Assembly: GCF_046524175.1 (NCBI RefSeq) | Contig: NZ_JBEFZF010000006.1 | Coordinates: 1 to 64,000 of the forward strand | DNA from: Spongiivirga sp046524175 | Lineage (GTDB): Bacteria > Bacteroidota > Bacteroidia > Flavobacteriales > Flavobacteriaceae | Length of the DNA: 64,000 nucleotides | Reading direction: 5' to 3' | In this document: positions 44,121 to 52,993 of the stretch, one piece after another | Layout: each line of letters opens with the position of its first letter | How positions within the stretch are numbered: the stretch's first letter is position 1 | Made by a program: the position numbers and the translations under genes | Notes under the pieces: model-generated | Database searches by the model: none | What the model saw: only the letters and a program-made list of their open reading frames with translations | Told to the model about the DNA's origin: nothing

Positions 44121-44365
44121 TTTTGATTTGATTTGATTGATTGATGGTATTCACTATTGAATACACCTAAAAGACGTTTACTAAATGTTTTCGTTACAGT
44201 CATTTGGAAATATTTAACAGAAACTGCACTGCTTTAAGAATACTTTTAGATCGCTTTATATTAAGGACACTTTCTCTTAACATTAAATAAATTTCTTATG
44301 ATTCTCTTAACAGAAAATGCACCTTGGTTGGTCGTACCTTTCTACCGACTAATTCAAATATGATT

Positions 44366-46858
44366 ATGATTAAAAAAGTACTAAGCGCATCATTAGTGAT
44401 GTTGTTGTGTTTGGGTATGGTTCATACCACTAATGCTCAGAGAAAAAAGAAAAAGAAAAAGGGTAAAACGGAAATTCCTGCTAAGCCGCCAAGCAAAAAA
44501 GGCGGAATTCAGCCCTATAGCAAAGTAATTACGAAAAAGGCGAAAACAGATGAAGGCCTTTTTGCAGTACATAAAGTAGATGACAAATACTTCTACGAAA
44601 TTCCGGACTCCTTATTTAACCGCGAAATGCTGATGGTAACCCGAATTGCCAAAACAGCTACTGGTATTGGTTTTGGGGGTGGTAAGCAAAATACACAAGT
44701 ACTTCGCTGGGAAAAAAGAGATAAAAAGGTATTATTAAGGGTCGTTTCTCATCAAATATTTGCTGCAGATTCGCTACCTGTTCATGAGGCTGTTGTAAAT
44801 TCTAACTTTGAGCCGGTACTTTATAATTTTCCAATAAAGGCGTTCGGCAAAGACAGTACTAGTACTGTAGTTGATGTCTCTCCATTATTTACTAAGGATG
44901 TAAAGGCTCTTGGTTTTCCTCAAAGTAGAAGACAACAATATCGTATCACTCGACTTGATGATAGCAAATCATTTATCGAAAGTGTGAAGAGCTATCCTCT
45001 AAATATTGAAGCAAGACATGTAAAAACTTATGCAGCAGGAAGACCTCCTTCTAATTCAAGTACGGGTACTATTTCATTAGAAATGAATAATAGCATGATC
45101 TTACTACCAAAAGAACCCATGAAGCGTCGAATTTTCGATCAACGTGTTGGCTGGTTTGGACGAGGTCAAACTGATTATGGTTTACCAAATCAGGAGAGTA
45201 AAACGGTTCGTTATTTAGATCGTTGGAGATTGGAGGTAAAAGATGAAGATGTTGAAAAATTTAGACGAGGTGAGCTCGTAGTTCCAAAAAAGCAAATTGT
45301 TTATTACATAGACCGAGCGACTCCTGAAAAATGGAGGAAATACATAAAGCAAGGTATAGAAGATTGGCAAGTAGCGTTTGAAGAGGCTGGTTTTAAAGAA
45401 GCTATTATCGCAAAAGATCCTCCCTCAAAAGAAGAAGATCCTGAATGGAGCCCTGAAGATGTACGATATAGTGTTGTTCGTTATCTGGCTTCACCAATTC
45501 CCAACGCAAACGGACCGCATGTTAGTGACCCTCGATCAGGAGAAATTTTAGAATCCGATATTAACTGGTATCACAATGTAATGACATTGTTACGCAATTG
45601 GTTCTTTGTACAAACTGCAGCAATCAATCCTGATGCTCGTGGCGTACAATTTAAAGATGAAACAATGGGTCGTTTGATCCGTTTTGTTTCCGCCCATGAG
45701 GTAGGTCACACATTAGGTTTACCACATAACATGGGAAGCAGTGTGGCATATCCGGTAGATTCACTTCGTTCTGCCAGCTTTACTAAAAAATACGGTACAG
45801 CACCCTCAATAATGGATTATGCTCGTTTTAACTACGTTGCGCAACCCGGCGATGAAGGTGTAGCGCTAATGCCAAATATTGGTGTTTATGACAAGCACTC
45901 AATTAAGTGGGGGTATCGTCCAATACTAGATGCTGAAACTCCTGCTGACGAGAAGAAAACACTCGATAAGTGGATTTTAGATCATGCTGATGACCCCATG
46001 TACCGTTTTGGTCGCCAACAATTTGGTGTTATTGACCCTAGTTCTCAAACAGAAGATTTAGGTGATGATGCCATTAAAGCAAGCAACTATGGTATTGCCA
46101 ACTTGAAACGAATTGTTCCAAACCTGATTGAATGGACAGCTGAAGACGGAAAGAACTATAGCGACCTCGGTACCATGTACCGTCAGGTACTAGGGCAGTA
46201 TAACCGCTACATGGGACATGTGTCCTCTAATATTGGTGGGGTTTATGAATACTATAAAACTTATGATCAGGAAGGTGCTGTTTATACACATGTTCCAAAA
46301 GCGCATCAGCAAAATGCAATGAAATTTGTGCAAAATGAACTGTTCAAAACTCCAAAATGGTTAATTGATCAAAATATTTTCAATAAAATTGAATCTGCAG
46401 GTAATGTTGATCGTATAAGAGCTTTTCAAGTGCGTACATTAAACAATATGCTAGACTTTGGCAGAATGGGACGCATGATTGAAAATGAAACCATTAATGG
46501 CGGCAATGCATATAGCCTACCACAAATGATGCGCGAATTGCGAAGAGGCTTGTTCAACGAATTAAGAAACGGAAGAAAAATTGATACCTATCGTCGTAAC
46601 CTTCAACGTGCGTATGTTGAACGTATGGAGCATTTAATGACTGAAGAACAGGCACCAATTCCGGCTGCATTTAGACGTTTTGTTGCAAGAACAAATGTAA
46701 ATGTAAGTCAAAGTGATATTCGCCCAGTTGTTCGTGCAGAGTTAAGAAGCTTAAAAAGTAGCGTGCGCAGTGCTATTGGAAGAACCGCTGATAGCATGAG
46801 CCGGTATCACCTTCAAGATTTAGCGGAGCGTATCGATCTTATCTTAGATCCGAAATAA
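44366..46858 (+). CDS. Secreted metzincin-type zinc metalloprotease (DUF5117/DUF5118-like)
   Basis: I start at the ATG at 44366 (MIKKVLSASLVMLL, signal ending TNAQ), giving 830 residues. An ATG two codons upstream and an in-frame TTG at 44324 are less likely. A very basic KKKKKKGK stretch follows the cleavage site. The N-terminal half contains the DUF5117/5118-like domains (RWEKRDKKVLLRVVSHQIFA). The zinc site is HEVGHTLGLPH, beginning near residue 444, with a Met-turn SIMDYARFNYV. An extended helical C-terminus of about 200 residues follows. It is probably a periplasmic or surface peptidase. Terminator downstream. Confidence 0.88.
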   Translation: MIKKVLSASLVMLLCLGMVHTTNAQRKKKKKKGKTEIPAKPPSKKGGIQPYSKVITKKAKTDEGLFAVHKVDDKYFYEIPDSLFNREMLMVTRIAKTATGIGFGGGKQNTQVLRWEKRDKKVLLRVVSHQIFAADSLPVHEAVVNSNFEPVLYNFPIKAFGKDSTSTVVDVSPLFTKDVKALGFPQSRRQQYRITRLDDSKSFIESVKSYPLNIEARHVKTYAAGRPPSNSSTGTISLEMNNSMILLPKEPMKRRIFDQRVGWFGRGQTDYGLPNQESKTVRYLDRWRLEVKDEDVEKFRRGELVVPKKQIVYYIDRATPEKWRKYIKQGIEDWQVAFEEAGFKEAIIAKDPPSKEEDPEWSPEDVRYSVVRYLASPIPNANGPHVSDPRSGEILESDINWYHNVMTLLRNWFFVQTAAINPDARGVQFKDETMGRLIRFVSAHEVGHTLGLPHNMGSSVAYPVDSLRSASFTKKYGTAPSIMDYARFNYVAQPGDEGVALMPNIGVYDKHSIKWGYRPILDAETPADEKKTLDKWILDHADDPMYRFGRQQFGVIDPSSQTEDLGDDAIKASNYGIANLKRIVPNLIEWTAEDGKNYSDLGTMYRQVLGQYNRYMGHVSSNIGGVYEYYKTYDQEGAVYTHVPKAHQQNAMKFVQNELFKTPKWLIDQNIFNKIESAGNVDRIRAFQVRTLNNMLDFGRMGRMIENETINGGNAYSLPQMMRELRRGLFNELRNGRKIDTYRRNLQRAYVERMEHLMTEEQAPIPAAFRRFVARTNVNVSQSDIRPVVRAELRSLKSSVRSAIGRTADSMSRYHLQDLAERIDLILDPK

Positions 46859-46876
46859 TTAATACACATTATTTTA

Positions 46877-46910
46877 AAAGAGGTTATCTATTAGATAGCC
46901 TCTTTTTTTT
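46877..46910 (+). terminator. Rho-independent terminator of the metalloprotease gene
   Basis: AGAGGTTATCTA and its complement (one G-T wobble) form a hairpin with an eight-T run. Confidence 0.88.
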
Positions 46911-46934
46911 GTAAAACATTTAACTCCCTCGAGG

Positions 46935-46965
46935 TGTTAACCTTTTATTGTTAAGTTCCAACTAA
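46935..46965 (+). promoter_or_regulatory. Degenerate eighth ECF-type site (TGTTAAC, weak -10)
   Basis: TGTTAACC followed by TTTT (46935 onward) equals the other -35-like halves, but at 16-18 bp only AACTAA (46960-46965) is present, four of six matches to CATTAA. It lies 25 bp after a terminator, as in the main cluster. Membership of the same regulon is possible. Confidence 0.4.
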
Positions 46966-46992
46966 GTAGTAAATCCAATAAAAATTTAAAAA

Positions 46993-47526
46993 ATGACAAT
47001 TACCAAACAATCAACGTTACTACTTCTAATTATCGCGACACTTTTTTCTTGTAATAAGATAGATGAACTAACGGAATTTGATGTAACCGATGGCTTTTCT
47101 ACCACTATGTCCGTTTCGATTCCTGATGAATCCACTGAGGCACAAACATTTTCTGAAACTTCAACTATTGATATTTTAAGCAATCAAGATATTCAAGAGA
47201 ATCTAAATCTTATTCAAGATATTAATATCAATTCACTAACCTATGAAATCACTAATTTCACAGGAGCCCAAAATACTACCATAACTAACGCTTCTCTTAG
47301 TTTTGGCGACTTAGGCATTAACGTTGATGAGATTAATCCTCAAACAGCGGATGAAGCAGGTACTGTTTATACTATAACAGATACAGATTTGCTTCGCAAT
47401 ATCGCTTCTATTCTTAAAAGTTCTGGTTCGATTACAGCCACTCTAGAAGGTACAGTGAGTAGTACACCTATCAATTTTGATATAGCTATAAAACTAGACC
47501 TTACAGCCACTATTGATGTGCTATAA
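46993..47526 (+). CDS. Lipoprotein of unknown function
   Basis: This 177-residue lipoprotein has lipobox LFSC (Cys20), followed by NKIDELTEFDVTDGFSTTMS. The mature part is rich in Thr, Ser, Asn and Ile, with a regular strand pattern that looks like a beta-sandwich (about 35-175) ending in IAIKLDLTATIDVL. There are no further cysteines and no catalytic motif. It is a single-gene unit with a TGTTAACC element upstream and a terminator downstream. The family is not recognised. Confidence 0.6.
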   Translation: MTITKQSTLLLLIIATLFSCNKIDELTEFDVTDGFSTTMSVSIPDESTEAQTFSETSTIDILSNQDIQENLNLIQDININSLTYEITNFTGAQNTTITNASLSFGDLGINVDEINPQTADEAGTVYTITDTDLLRNIASILKSSGSITATLEGTVSSTPINFDIAIKLDLTATIDVL

Positions 47527-47547
47527 TTACAATACTTTATTTTCACT

Positions 47548-47583
47548 AAAAGTCCGTTTTGTTTTAATACATCGGACTTTTTG
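47548..47583 (+). terminator. Rho-independent terminator of the lipoprotein gene
   Basis: AAAAGTCCG and CGGACTTTTT pair around a 16-nt loop. Confidence 0.7.
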
Positions 47584-47672
47584 TTCTCTCATTTTTAACA
47601 TTGTATTAGGTTTAAGCTATTAAACCATTCTCTTTTTAAATGGTCATAGCATTGAACTAAAACATAAGTACA

Positions 47673-48131
47673 ATGAAAAAAACAATCTATTTAATGCTAG
47701 CACTATTAACAGTAAGCAGCATAAGTGTCGCTCAACATAGAAAAGGGCAACATCAGGAGAAAAAAGCGAGTGTATTTGAAAAATTTACTGCTGAGCAAAT
47801 TGCTACTATTAATAGTAAACGGATGACGCTGCAGCTTGATTTAACAGACAAACAACAAAAGGCTGTCGAAGCTCTAGAATTGAAGGAGGCCCAGTTTAAA
47901 AAAACGAAAATGGCCTCTCGTAAACAAGAAAAAAGTGACAATAAGACTCTTAGTGACGAGGAGCGCTTTAATAGAATCAACGAACGCCTAGATCGTCAAA
48001 TTAGCTATAAAAATAACTTAAAAGATATTTTAGATGATGATCAATTCGCACAATGGAAAGAAGAGATGGAACGGAGAAAAATGCGAAGAGGAAAAGCTAA
48101 AATGAAGCGAGAAAGACGCTCTCGTAAGTAG
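47673..48131 (+). CDS. Spy/CpxP-like periplasmic helical protein
   Basis: This 152-residue protein has a signal peptide (about 1-20, ending SVAQ) and a long, almost wholly helical, very basic mature part. It contains LDLTDKQQKAVEALELKEAQ, an LTxxQ-type helix start, and DDDQFAQWKEEMERRKMRRG. The LTxxQ/KxxD pattern and charge resemble Spy/CpxP periplasmic chaperone-like proteins. The C-terminal end is Arg/Lys-rich. It is followed by a terminator and then by a related smaller gene. Confidence 0.6.
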   Translation: MKKTIYLMLALLTVSSISVAQHRKGQHQEKKASVFEKFTAEQIATINSKRMTLQLDLTDKQQKAVEALELKEAQFKKTKMASRKQEKSDNKTLSDEERFNRINERLDRQISYKNNLKDILDDDQFAQWKEEMERRKMRRGKAKMKRERRSRK

Positions 48132-48147
48132 TACGTTATTTGTCAAG

Positions 48148-48204
48148 AAAGGGTGTTTTTAAGACGAGATCGTTAAAACCCGAAGTCTCCAAACACCCTT
48201 TTTT
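48148..48204 (+). terminator. Terminator with a long loop
   Basis: AAAGGGTGTTT and AAACACCCTT are perfectly paired around a 32-nt loop and are followed by TTTT. Confidence 0.65.
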
Positions 48205-48256
48205 GCTAATTTAACTGTATATTGTGGCCAATATTACCTACTTAAATAAGACTAAA

Positions 48257-48607
48257 ATGAAAAAATTTATGCTCCTTTGCGCCATTGTGTTTACCTCTTT
48301 TTCAATGGCACAATCAAATGTTGTCCCTCTGGATAAAATGTCTCAAAAAGATTTGGCAATTCGAAAAGTTAAAGACCTTGACAAAATTCTCGACTTAAAC
48401 GAAGAACAAGAAAAAAAGCTAATTGCCTTGTATTCAGAAAAAAATATGATGGCGCGCAAACCGAGATCAGTTCAGGAAGCTAAAAGTAAGCGCATAACCG
48501 TTACAGCAAAGTTAAAGGCAATCTTAACTCCACAGCAATATGAGAAATTAATTAAATCATCTGGTGTAGAGGAAAAAAAGGCCGAGATACCTAAAGAACG
48601 ATATTAG
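48257..48607 (+). CDS. Small Spy/CpxP-like periplasmic protein
   Basis: I start at the ATG at 48257 (MKKFMLLCAIVFTSFSMAQ), giving 116 residues; a GTG at 48224 would add 11 residues in front of the signal peptide. The mature part is helical, with KILDLNEEQEKKLIALYSEK and LTPQQYEKLIK, the same LxxEQ/LTxxQ helix starts as in the protein at 47673. It ends 1 bp before the hemL stop codon (convergent). Probably an envelope chaperone-like protein; this is inference from pattern only. Confidence 0.6.
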   Translation: MKKFMLLCAIVFTSFSMAQSNVVPLDKMSQKDLAIRKVKDLDKILDLNEEQEKKLIALYSEKNMMARKPRSVQEAKSKRITVTAKLKAILTPQQYEKLIKSSGVEEKKAEIPKERY

Positions 48608-48608
48608 G

Positions 48609-49898
48609 TTATTTCAAAGTAGGCGCAATTTTTTCTAATGCTGCAATGGTGAAATCAATATCTTCGTACGACAACGCATCATTCAAAAAATAGCTTTCAA
48701 ATGCACTAGGTGGTAAATACACACCTTCCTTAAGCATACCATGAAAATATGCATTAAAAACAGGATTATTACCTAATGCTGCAGAATCGAAATCGACTAC
48801 ATCTTGATCAGTAAAGTGAACTGAAATCATCGATCCTAATCGGTTTATCCGATGCTCGATCCCTTCGGCCATAAGTACTTTTGAAATTCCGTTATGTAAA
48901 TATTCCGACTTTTTTGAAAGACTCTCAAAAACATTAGGCTTATTCTTTAATGAACTTAGCATTGCAAGTCCAGCACTCATAGCTAATGGATTTCCGGATA
49001 AAGTACCCGCCTGATATACCGGTCCGCTTGGGGCAAGATGATCCATTATTTCATTTCTCGCCGCAAATGCTCCTACAGGTAAACCTCCTCCAATTACCTT
49101 TCCGAAACAGACAATATCTGCCTTAATACCTAGCAATTCTTGAGCGCCTCCGGCCGCTAATCGAAAACCGGTCATCACTTCATCAAAAATCAGCAATACA
49201 CTATATGCATCACATAAGTCCCGAAGTCCTTCTAAAAAACCATTTTTAGGAATAATACAGCCCATATTACCAGCTACTGGTTCGATAATGATAGCTGCTA
49301 TTTCATTTTTATTAGCCTCTAAAAGAGCTTTAACATTATCAAGGTCATTATATCTAGCCAATAAAGTATCCTTAGCGGTACCTTGAGTAACGCCGGGGCT
49401 ATTTGGTGACCCAAAGGTAACAGCACCACTACCCGCCTGTATTAAAAACGAATCACTATGCCCGTGATAACACCCAGCAAACTTGATAATCTTATCTTTT
49501 TTAGTATACCCTCTTGCTAAGCGTACCGCACTCATACATGCTTCGGTACCACTATTTACAAATCGAATTTTGTCAATATTTGGCACCATAGAAACAGCAA
49601 GTTCAGCAATTTGGGTTTCGATTGCTGTCGGCATACCGAATGAAGTTCCTTTTTTAGCTTTTTCAATAACTGCATTTACTACAGGTTCATACGCATGTCC
49701 CAAAATAAGTGGGCCCCACGATGCGATATAATCAATCAAGCGATTGCCATCTTCATCATATAAATAGGCACCTTTGGCTTCTTTTACGAAAATTGGAGTA
49801 CCCCCTACTGCTTTAAATGCCCTGACAGGAGAATTTACTCCCCCAGGAATTACTTTCTGTGCTTCGGTAAACAAAGCACTACTACGTTTGTATAACAT
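48609..49898 (-). CDS. hemL: Glutamate-1-semialdehyde 2,1-aminomutase
   Basis: This 429-residue PLP enzyme converts glutamate-1-semialdehyde to 5-aminolevulinate, the second step of C5 haem synthesis. Visible are GGVNSPVRAFKAVGG at the start, the cofactor region NSGTEACMSAVRLAR (about 115-129), FDEVMTGFR (about 238-246) and the PLP Lys267 in FGKVIGGGLPVG. Length and motifs are typical. It is the last gene of a minus-strand unit that begins at 51952; the gap to the upstream gene is 5 bp. Confidence 0.97.
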   Translation of the reverse strand: MLYKRSSALFTEAQKVIPGGVNSPVRAFKAVGGTPIFVKEAKGAYLYDEDGNRLIDYIASWGPLILGHAYEPVVNAVIEKAKKGTSFGMPTAIETQIAELAVSMVPNIDKIRFVNSGTEACMSAVRLARGYTKKDKIIKFAGCYHGHSDSFLIQAGSGAVTFGSPNSPGVTQGTAKDTLLARYNDLDNVKALLEANKNEIAAIIIEPVAGNMGCIIPKNGFLEGLRDLCDAYSVLLIFDEVMTGFRLAAGGAQELLGIKADIVCFGKVIGGGLPVGAFAARNEIMDHLAPSGPVYQAGTLSGNPLAMSAGLAMLSSLKNKPNVFESLSKKSEYLHNGISKVLMAEGIEHRINRLGSMISVHFTDQDVVDFDSAALGNNPVFNAYFHGMLKEGVYLPPSAFESYFLNDALSYEDIDFTIAALEKIAPTLK

Positions 49899-49903
49899 GT
49901 ATT

Positions 49904-50701
49904 TTAAAAATCTTTTGGAAGTGGTTTAGTAAATAATACCTGTCCTATATGAAGGTCATTGGTCTCTAAACCATTTAGCTTTTTTAATTCACCAACCGAT
50001 ATTTTGAATCTTCTAGAAATTGAGTAAAGCGTATCACCTTTTTTTACCATGTATTTGTCCAAATCATCAGTTACCACATTAGCCACACTACTATCTTTAC
50101 CTAAAACCAACGCATCATATTGGTAAAGTTCGTATTTATTAATAAGATCGATGAGCTTTTGTGGATATCGCCTGTCAGTTGCATACCCTGCTTTCTTTAG
50201 ACCTCTAGCCCATTTCTTGTAATCGTCCTTTGCATAACTAAATAAGAATAAATATCTAGATCTCGTAGTCAAAAAAATTGAATGATCCCTAAATGAGTGA
50301 CGAGGATGCGTGTATTTTCTAAAGCACTCGCCTTTTTCATCATCATCATGATACACCCGATAGCCTTTCCAGCCTTTATGGCATTTAATTCCGAAATGGT
50401 TGTTACTACGTAATGAAAGATTGCTATTACCACCACCAGATTCAAGCAGGCCTTGAGCTAATGTTATACTTGCCGGTATGCCACTTTTGGTCATTTCTTC
50501 CATAGCAATATCTTTAAATGTCGCTATATATTCTTTATAATTAGCCATTCGTTTAGCAACATACACTTTTACCGTATCTCTTGGCGATACTTTGACAACT
50601 GACTTTTCCTTGTCCTTAGTATTTTCTACCACTCTGCGTTGGTTTCCGCAGCTTGAAAAAAGTAGTGCAAAGACTACCATTACCATTCCAATCCTTATCA
50701 T
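49904..50701 (-). CDS. LysM glucosaminidase lipoprotein
   Basis: This 265-residue lipoprotein has lipobox FSSC (Cys18). An N-terminal FlgJ/Lyz-type glucosaminidase domain (about 50-195) contains ITLAQGLLESGGGNSNLS, with the catalytic Glu, and NNHFGIKCHKGWKG. A LysM domain (about 218-262, KKGDTLYSISRRFKISVGEL) binds peptidoglycan. It should cleave glycan strands at the outer membrane side of the wall. It lies 2 bp from the upstream deaminase gene and 5 bp from hemL. Confidence 0.9.
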   Translation of the reverse strand: MIRIGMVMVVFALLFSSCGNQRRVVENTKDKEKSVVKVSPRDTVKVYVAKRMANYKEYIATFKDIAMEEMTKSGIPASITLAQGLLESGGGNSNLSLRSNNHFGIKCHKGWKGYRVYHDDDEKGECFRKYTHPRHSFRDHSIFLTTRSRYLFLFSYAKDDYKKWARGLKKAGYATDRRYPQKLIDLINKYELYQYDALVLGKDSSVANVVTDDLDKYMVKKGDTLYSISRRFKISVGELKKLNGLETNDLHIGQVLFTKPLPKDF

Positions 50702-50703
50702 TA

Positions 50704-51624
50704 CTATTTTATTTCAATCATGCTCTTTTTTCGAAGCAGTTTATTCATACCGTTGATTCCCTGTAAGCCTCCCGTATGAATTGTTAAAATGGAATCTCCT
50801 GGCTTAAATTGATCGTTCTTTATCATATTGATAATGCCGAACATCATTTTACCTGTATAAACAGGATCAAGTGCTATTTTAGTATCCTTTTTAAACTGAT
50901 TAATAAATCTGATAAGCGATTCATCTATCTTGGCATACCCGCCAAAATGATAATCAGGCACTAAGCACCAATTTTGCTTCTTTGTAAATTTACTAATATC
51001 AGTTTGCAAAAAATTCCCCTTTAAAGCAGGAAAACCTAAAACTTGTTGACCGAGTTTTGAACAATTAACAATTCCGGCAAGGGTGCCTCCAGTTCCAACA
51101 GCGACTGCAATATGCGAAAAGTCTTCATCTCTTTTAGTCAAAATTTCTTCACATCCTTTAATAGCTTCTTTATTGGTACCACCTTCAGGAATAATATAGG
51201 TATTAGGGTGTTTTTCCTGAAGTTCATCTATATATTCAGGGTCGTTTCGTTCGCGATATAATTCTCTAGAAACAAACTCAAATTTCATTCCGCAAGATTG
51301 TGCGAAACGCAATGTTGAATTTTCTTCTATTTTATCTGCTAACTCATCGCCTCTAACAACCCCTATGGTCTCGAAATCTAGGAGTTTTCCTGCTTTTGCT
51401 ACAGCAGCAATATGATTGGAATAAGCACCACCAAACGTTAGTAGCGTATTGCACTTTTTAGTCTTTGCAGCTAACAAATTATATTTAAGTTTTCTCAACT
51501 TATTACCTGATACGAACTCATCAAAAACATCCTCACGCTTTATTGATACTCTTACTTTTTTAGCTAGAAATAGCGGAAGCTCAATTTCTTGATTTTGGCT
51601 AATAAATTCACTAAAGAGATTCAT
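50704..51624 (-). CDS. PLP-dependent ACC deaminase/D-cysteine desulfhydrase family protein
   Basis: This 306-residue fold-type II PLP enzyme has the Lys in SGNKLRKLKYN (Lys42). TFGGAYSNH follows, and the phosphate-binding loop VAVGTGGTLAGI is at about 171-182. Related enzymes act on 1-aminocyclopropane-1-carboxylate or D-cysteine; the sequence alone does not decide, and flavobacterial members are usually annotated with both names. It overlaps the small gene upstream by 14 bp. Confidence 0.85.
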   Translation of the reverse strand: MNLFSEFISQNQEIELPLFLAKKVRVSIKREDVFDEFVSGNKLRKLKYNLLAAKTKKCNTLLTFGGAYSNHIAAVAKAGKLLDFETIGVVRGDELADKIEENSTLRFAQSCGMKFEFVSRELYRERNDPEYIDELQEKHPNTYIIPEGGTNKEAIKGCEEILTKRDEDFSHIAVAVGTGGTLAGIVNCSKLGQQVLGFPALKGNFLQTDISKFTKKQNWCLVPDYHFGGYAKIDESLIRFINQFKKDTKIALDPVYTGKMMFGIINMIKNDQFKPGDSILTIHTGGLQGINGMNKLLRKKSMIEIK

Positions 51625-51952
51625 GACAACGAAGATACTTGATAAAGTGCCATGATTTTCGGTTTTCTAAATAGTTTAGATCCCATTCGTTGTAATAAGC
51701 CTCACGCTCAAAACTGATATTTTTATAGGCTTTATAAGCATTGCCATAGCGAATAGCTCGTAACACCCATTCCAACATGTAAAGAATGTAAAATGGAAAA
51801 ATGAAAAGTTCTTTCTGTTGTTTTAGATGAATACGTTCATGATTAAGCAACACCTCATCGTTCTTTAACTCATGATCGCGCAAAATAATTAATGGCCAGA
51901 GTGTGAGCCCGATATAGTTTTTCCTAAAAATATGTTTAAATACAAGAATCAT
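51611..51952 (-). CDS. Short membrane-associated protein with a HERIH motif
   Basis: This 113-residue protein contains LLNHERIHLKQQKELFIFPF and a hydrophobic segment (about 49-65). HERIH has the HExxH form of zincin active sites and the context resembles the catalytic helix of M56/BlaR1-type membrane peptidases, but the rest of such a peptidase is absent. It is the first gene of the unit ending with hemL. Either a minimal member of an unnamed family or a degenerate peptidase domain. Confidence 0.55.
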   Translation of the reverse strand: MILVFKHIFRKNYIGLTLWPLIILRDHELKNDEVLLNHERIHLKQQKELFIFPFYILYMLEWVLRAIRYGNAYKAYKNISFEREAYYNEWDLNYLENRKSWHFIKYLRCHESL

Positions 51953-52088
51953 ATCTTAAACTACTCAAATATCAAACCATTTTGGGTTATCTTTGGAATA
52001 AAGGTATAGAACCGGTGTATCTTAAACGCACTTAAAAGAAAAAAGTTATAAGCAGAATTGCTTGATTTTGTTAACATTACCTATTTAG

Positions 52089-52241
52089 ATGAAAAAAATA
52101 ATTCCGGTAGAAGAAGGTGACTATTACTTAACACCAGAAGGCTATAGGTGTTTTACTGAGCAATACCACCTTAAAAGAGGATACTGTTGCGAAAGCGGAT
52201 GCAGACATTGTCCCTATGGTTTTGACAAGAACAAGAATTAA
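52089..52241 (+). CDS. DUF5522 family Cys-rich small protein
   Basis: A 50-residue protein, MKKIIPVEEGDYYLTPEGYR, then CFTEQYHLKRGYCCESGCRH and CPYGFDKNKN. The C-C-x-S-G-C-R-H-C-P-Y-G signature is that of DUF5522, and the four clustered cysteines plus His suggest a metal site. The family has no assigned function; the size is normal for it. It lies in the 370-bp gap between the divergent 51952 and 52321 genes and is followed by 80 bp before the DUF4136 gene. Confidence 0.85.
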   Translation: MKKIIPVEEGDYYLTPEGYRCFTEQYHLKRGYCCESGCRHCPYGFDKNKN

Positions 52242-52320
52242 CAGTTAAAATACCTTTTCGGTACAATTATTGTTACATTTTTGATAGAATTTCTGGAGAA
52301 TATTAATTTATAAAGCTGTT

Positions 52321-52896
52321 ATGATGAAAAAAATAAAAGTACTACTACCATTGCTACTGGTACTCATGCTAACTTCATGCGTAAGTGTACGAGTAGCTTC
52401 AGATTATGATCAGCAAGCTGATTTTAACAATTACAAGTCATTTGCCTTTTACAAAACAGGTATTGATAAAGCTGAAATTTCAGATCTAGACAAAAAGCGA
52501 ATTTTAAGAGCCATTGAAGCTGAAATGTTGGCGAAAGGATTCGTAAAAAGTGATAATCCCGATGTATTAGTCAACATTTTCACTAAAGAAAAAGAAAGAG
52601 TTGACGTATATAACAACTGGGGCTGGGGAGGCTTTGGTTGGGGCGGTTTCGGCTGGGGAGGCTGGGGCTGGGGCTGGGGTCCAGGTTGGGGTGCTGGCTT
52701 TAACAATGTAGCCACGCGCACCGAAGGATCATTATATATCGATGTTATCGATACCACTGAAAAAGAATTGGTTTGGCAAGGAAAAGGCACAGGTAATCTA
52801 GTAACCAACAATAATATTGAGAAAAAGGAGGCACGTATTCGAGAATTTGTTCAAGAAATCATGAAGCAATACCCACCTTTAGCACAGGCTAATTAA
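52321..52896 (+). CDS. DUF4136 domain lipoprotein with a Gly-Trp-rich insert
   Basis: This 191-residue lipoprotein starts at ATG 52321 or the next codon. The lipobox is LTSC (Cys20), followed by the DUF4136 opening SVRVASDYDQQADFNNYKSF. A low-complexity Gly/Trp segment (about 100-124, repeats of GWGGFGW) lies in the middle, and the domain resumes with EGSLYIDVIDTTEKELVW. DUF4136 lipoproteins are periplasmic or outer membrane proteins of unknown role. Strong terminator follows. Confidence 0.85.
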   Translation: MMKKIKVLLPLLLVLMLTSCVSVRVASDYDQQADFNNYKSFAFYKTGIDKAEISDLDKKRILRAIEAEMLAKGFVKSDNPDVLVNIFTKEKERVDVYNNWGWGGFGWGGFGWGGWGWGWGPGWGAGFNNVATRTEGSLYIDVIDTTEKELVWQGKGTGNLVTNNNIEKKEARIREFVQEIMKQYPPLAQAN

Positions 52897-52920
52897 AATT
52901 CTGATAACAAAAAATACGAG

Positions 52921-52947
52921 AAAGCTGTAGCAATGCTACAGCTTTTT
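52921..52947 (+). terminator. Rho-independent terminator of the DUF4136 gene
   Basis: AAAGCTGTAGC, AAT loop, GCTACAGCTTTTT: an 11-bp stem. Confidence 0.9.
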
Positions 52948-52993
52948 ATTTTGCTTGTTTTCGTAACTTTACTAATGAAAAAAGAAGGGATTA

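Noticed and set aside
52069..52097. TGTTAAC before the DUF5522 gene
   Set aside because: No CATTAA-like hexamer lies 16-18 bp downstream; only a poly-A stretch is there.
52620..52700. G/T-rich repeat in the DUF4136 gene as a CRISPR or mobile repeat
   Set aside because: The repeat is in frame and encodes a Gly-Trp low-complexity insert in a lipoprotein.
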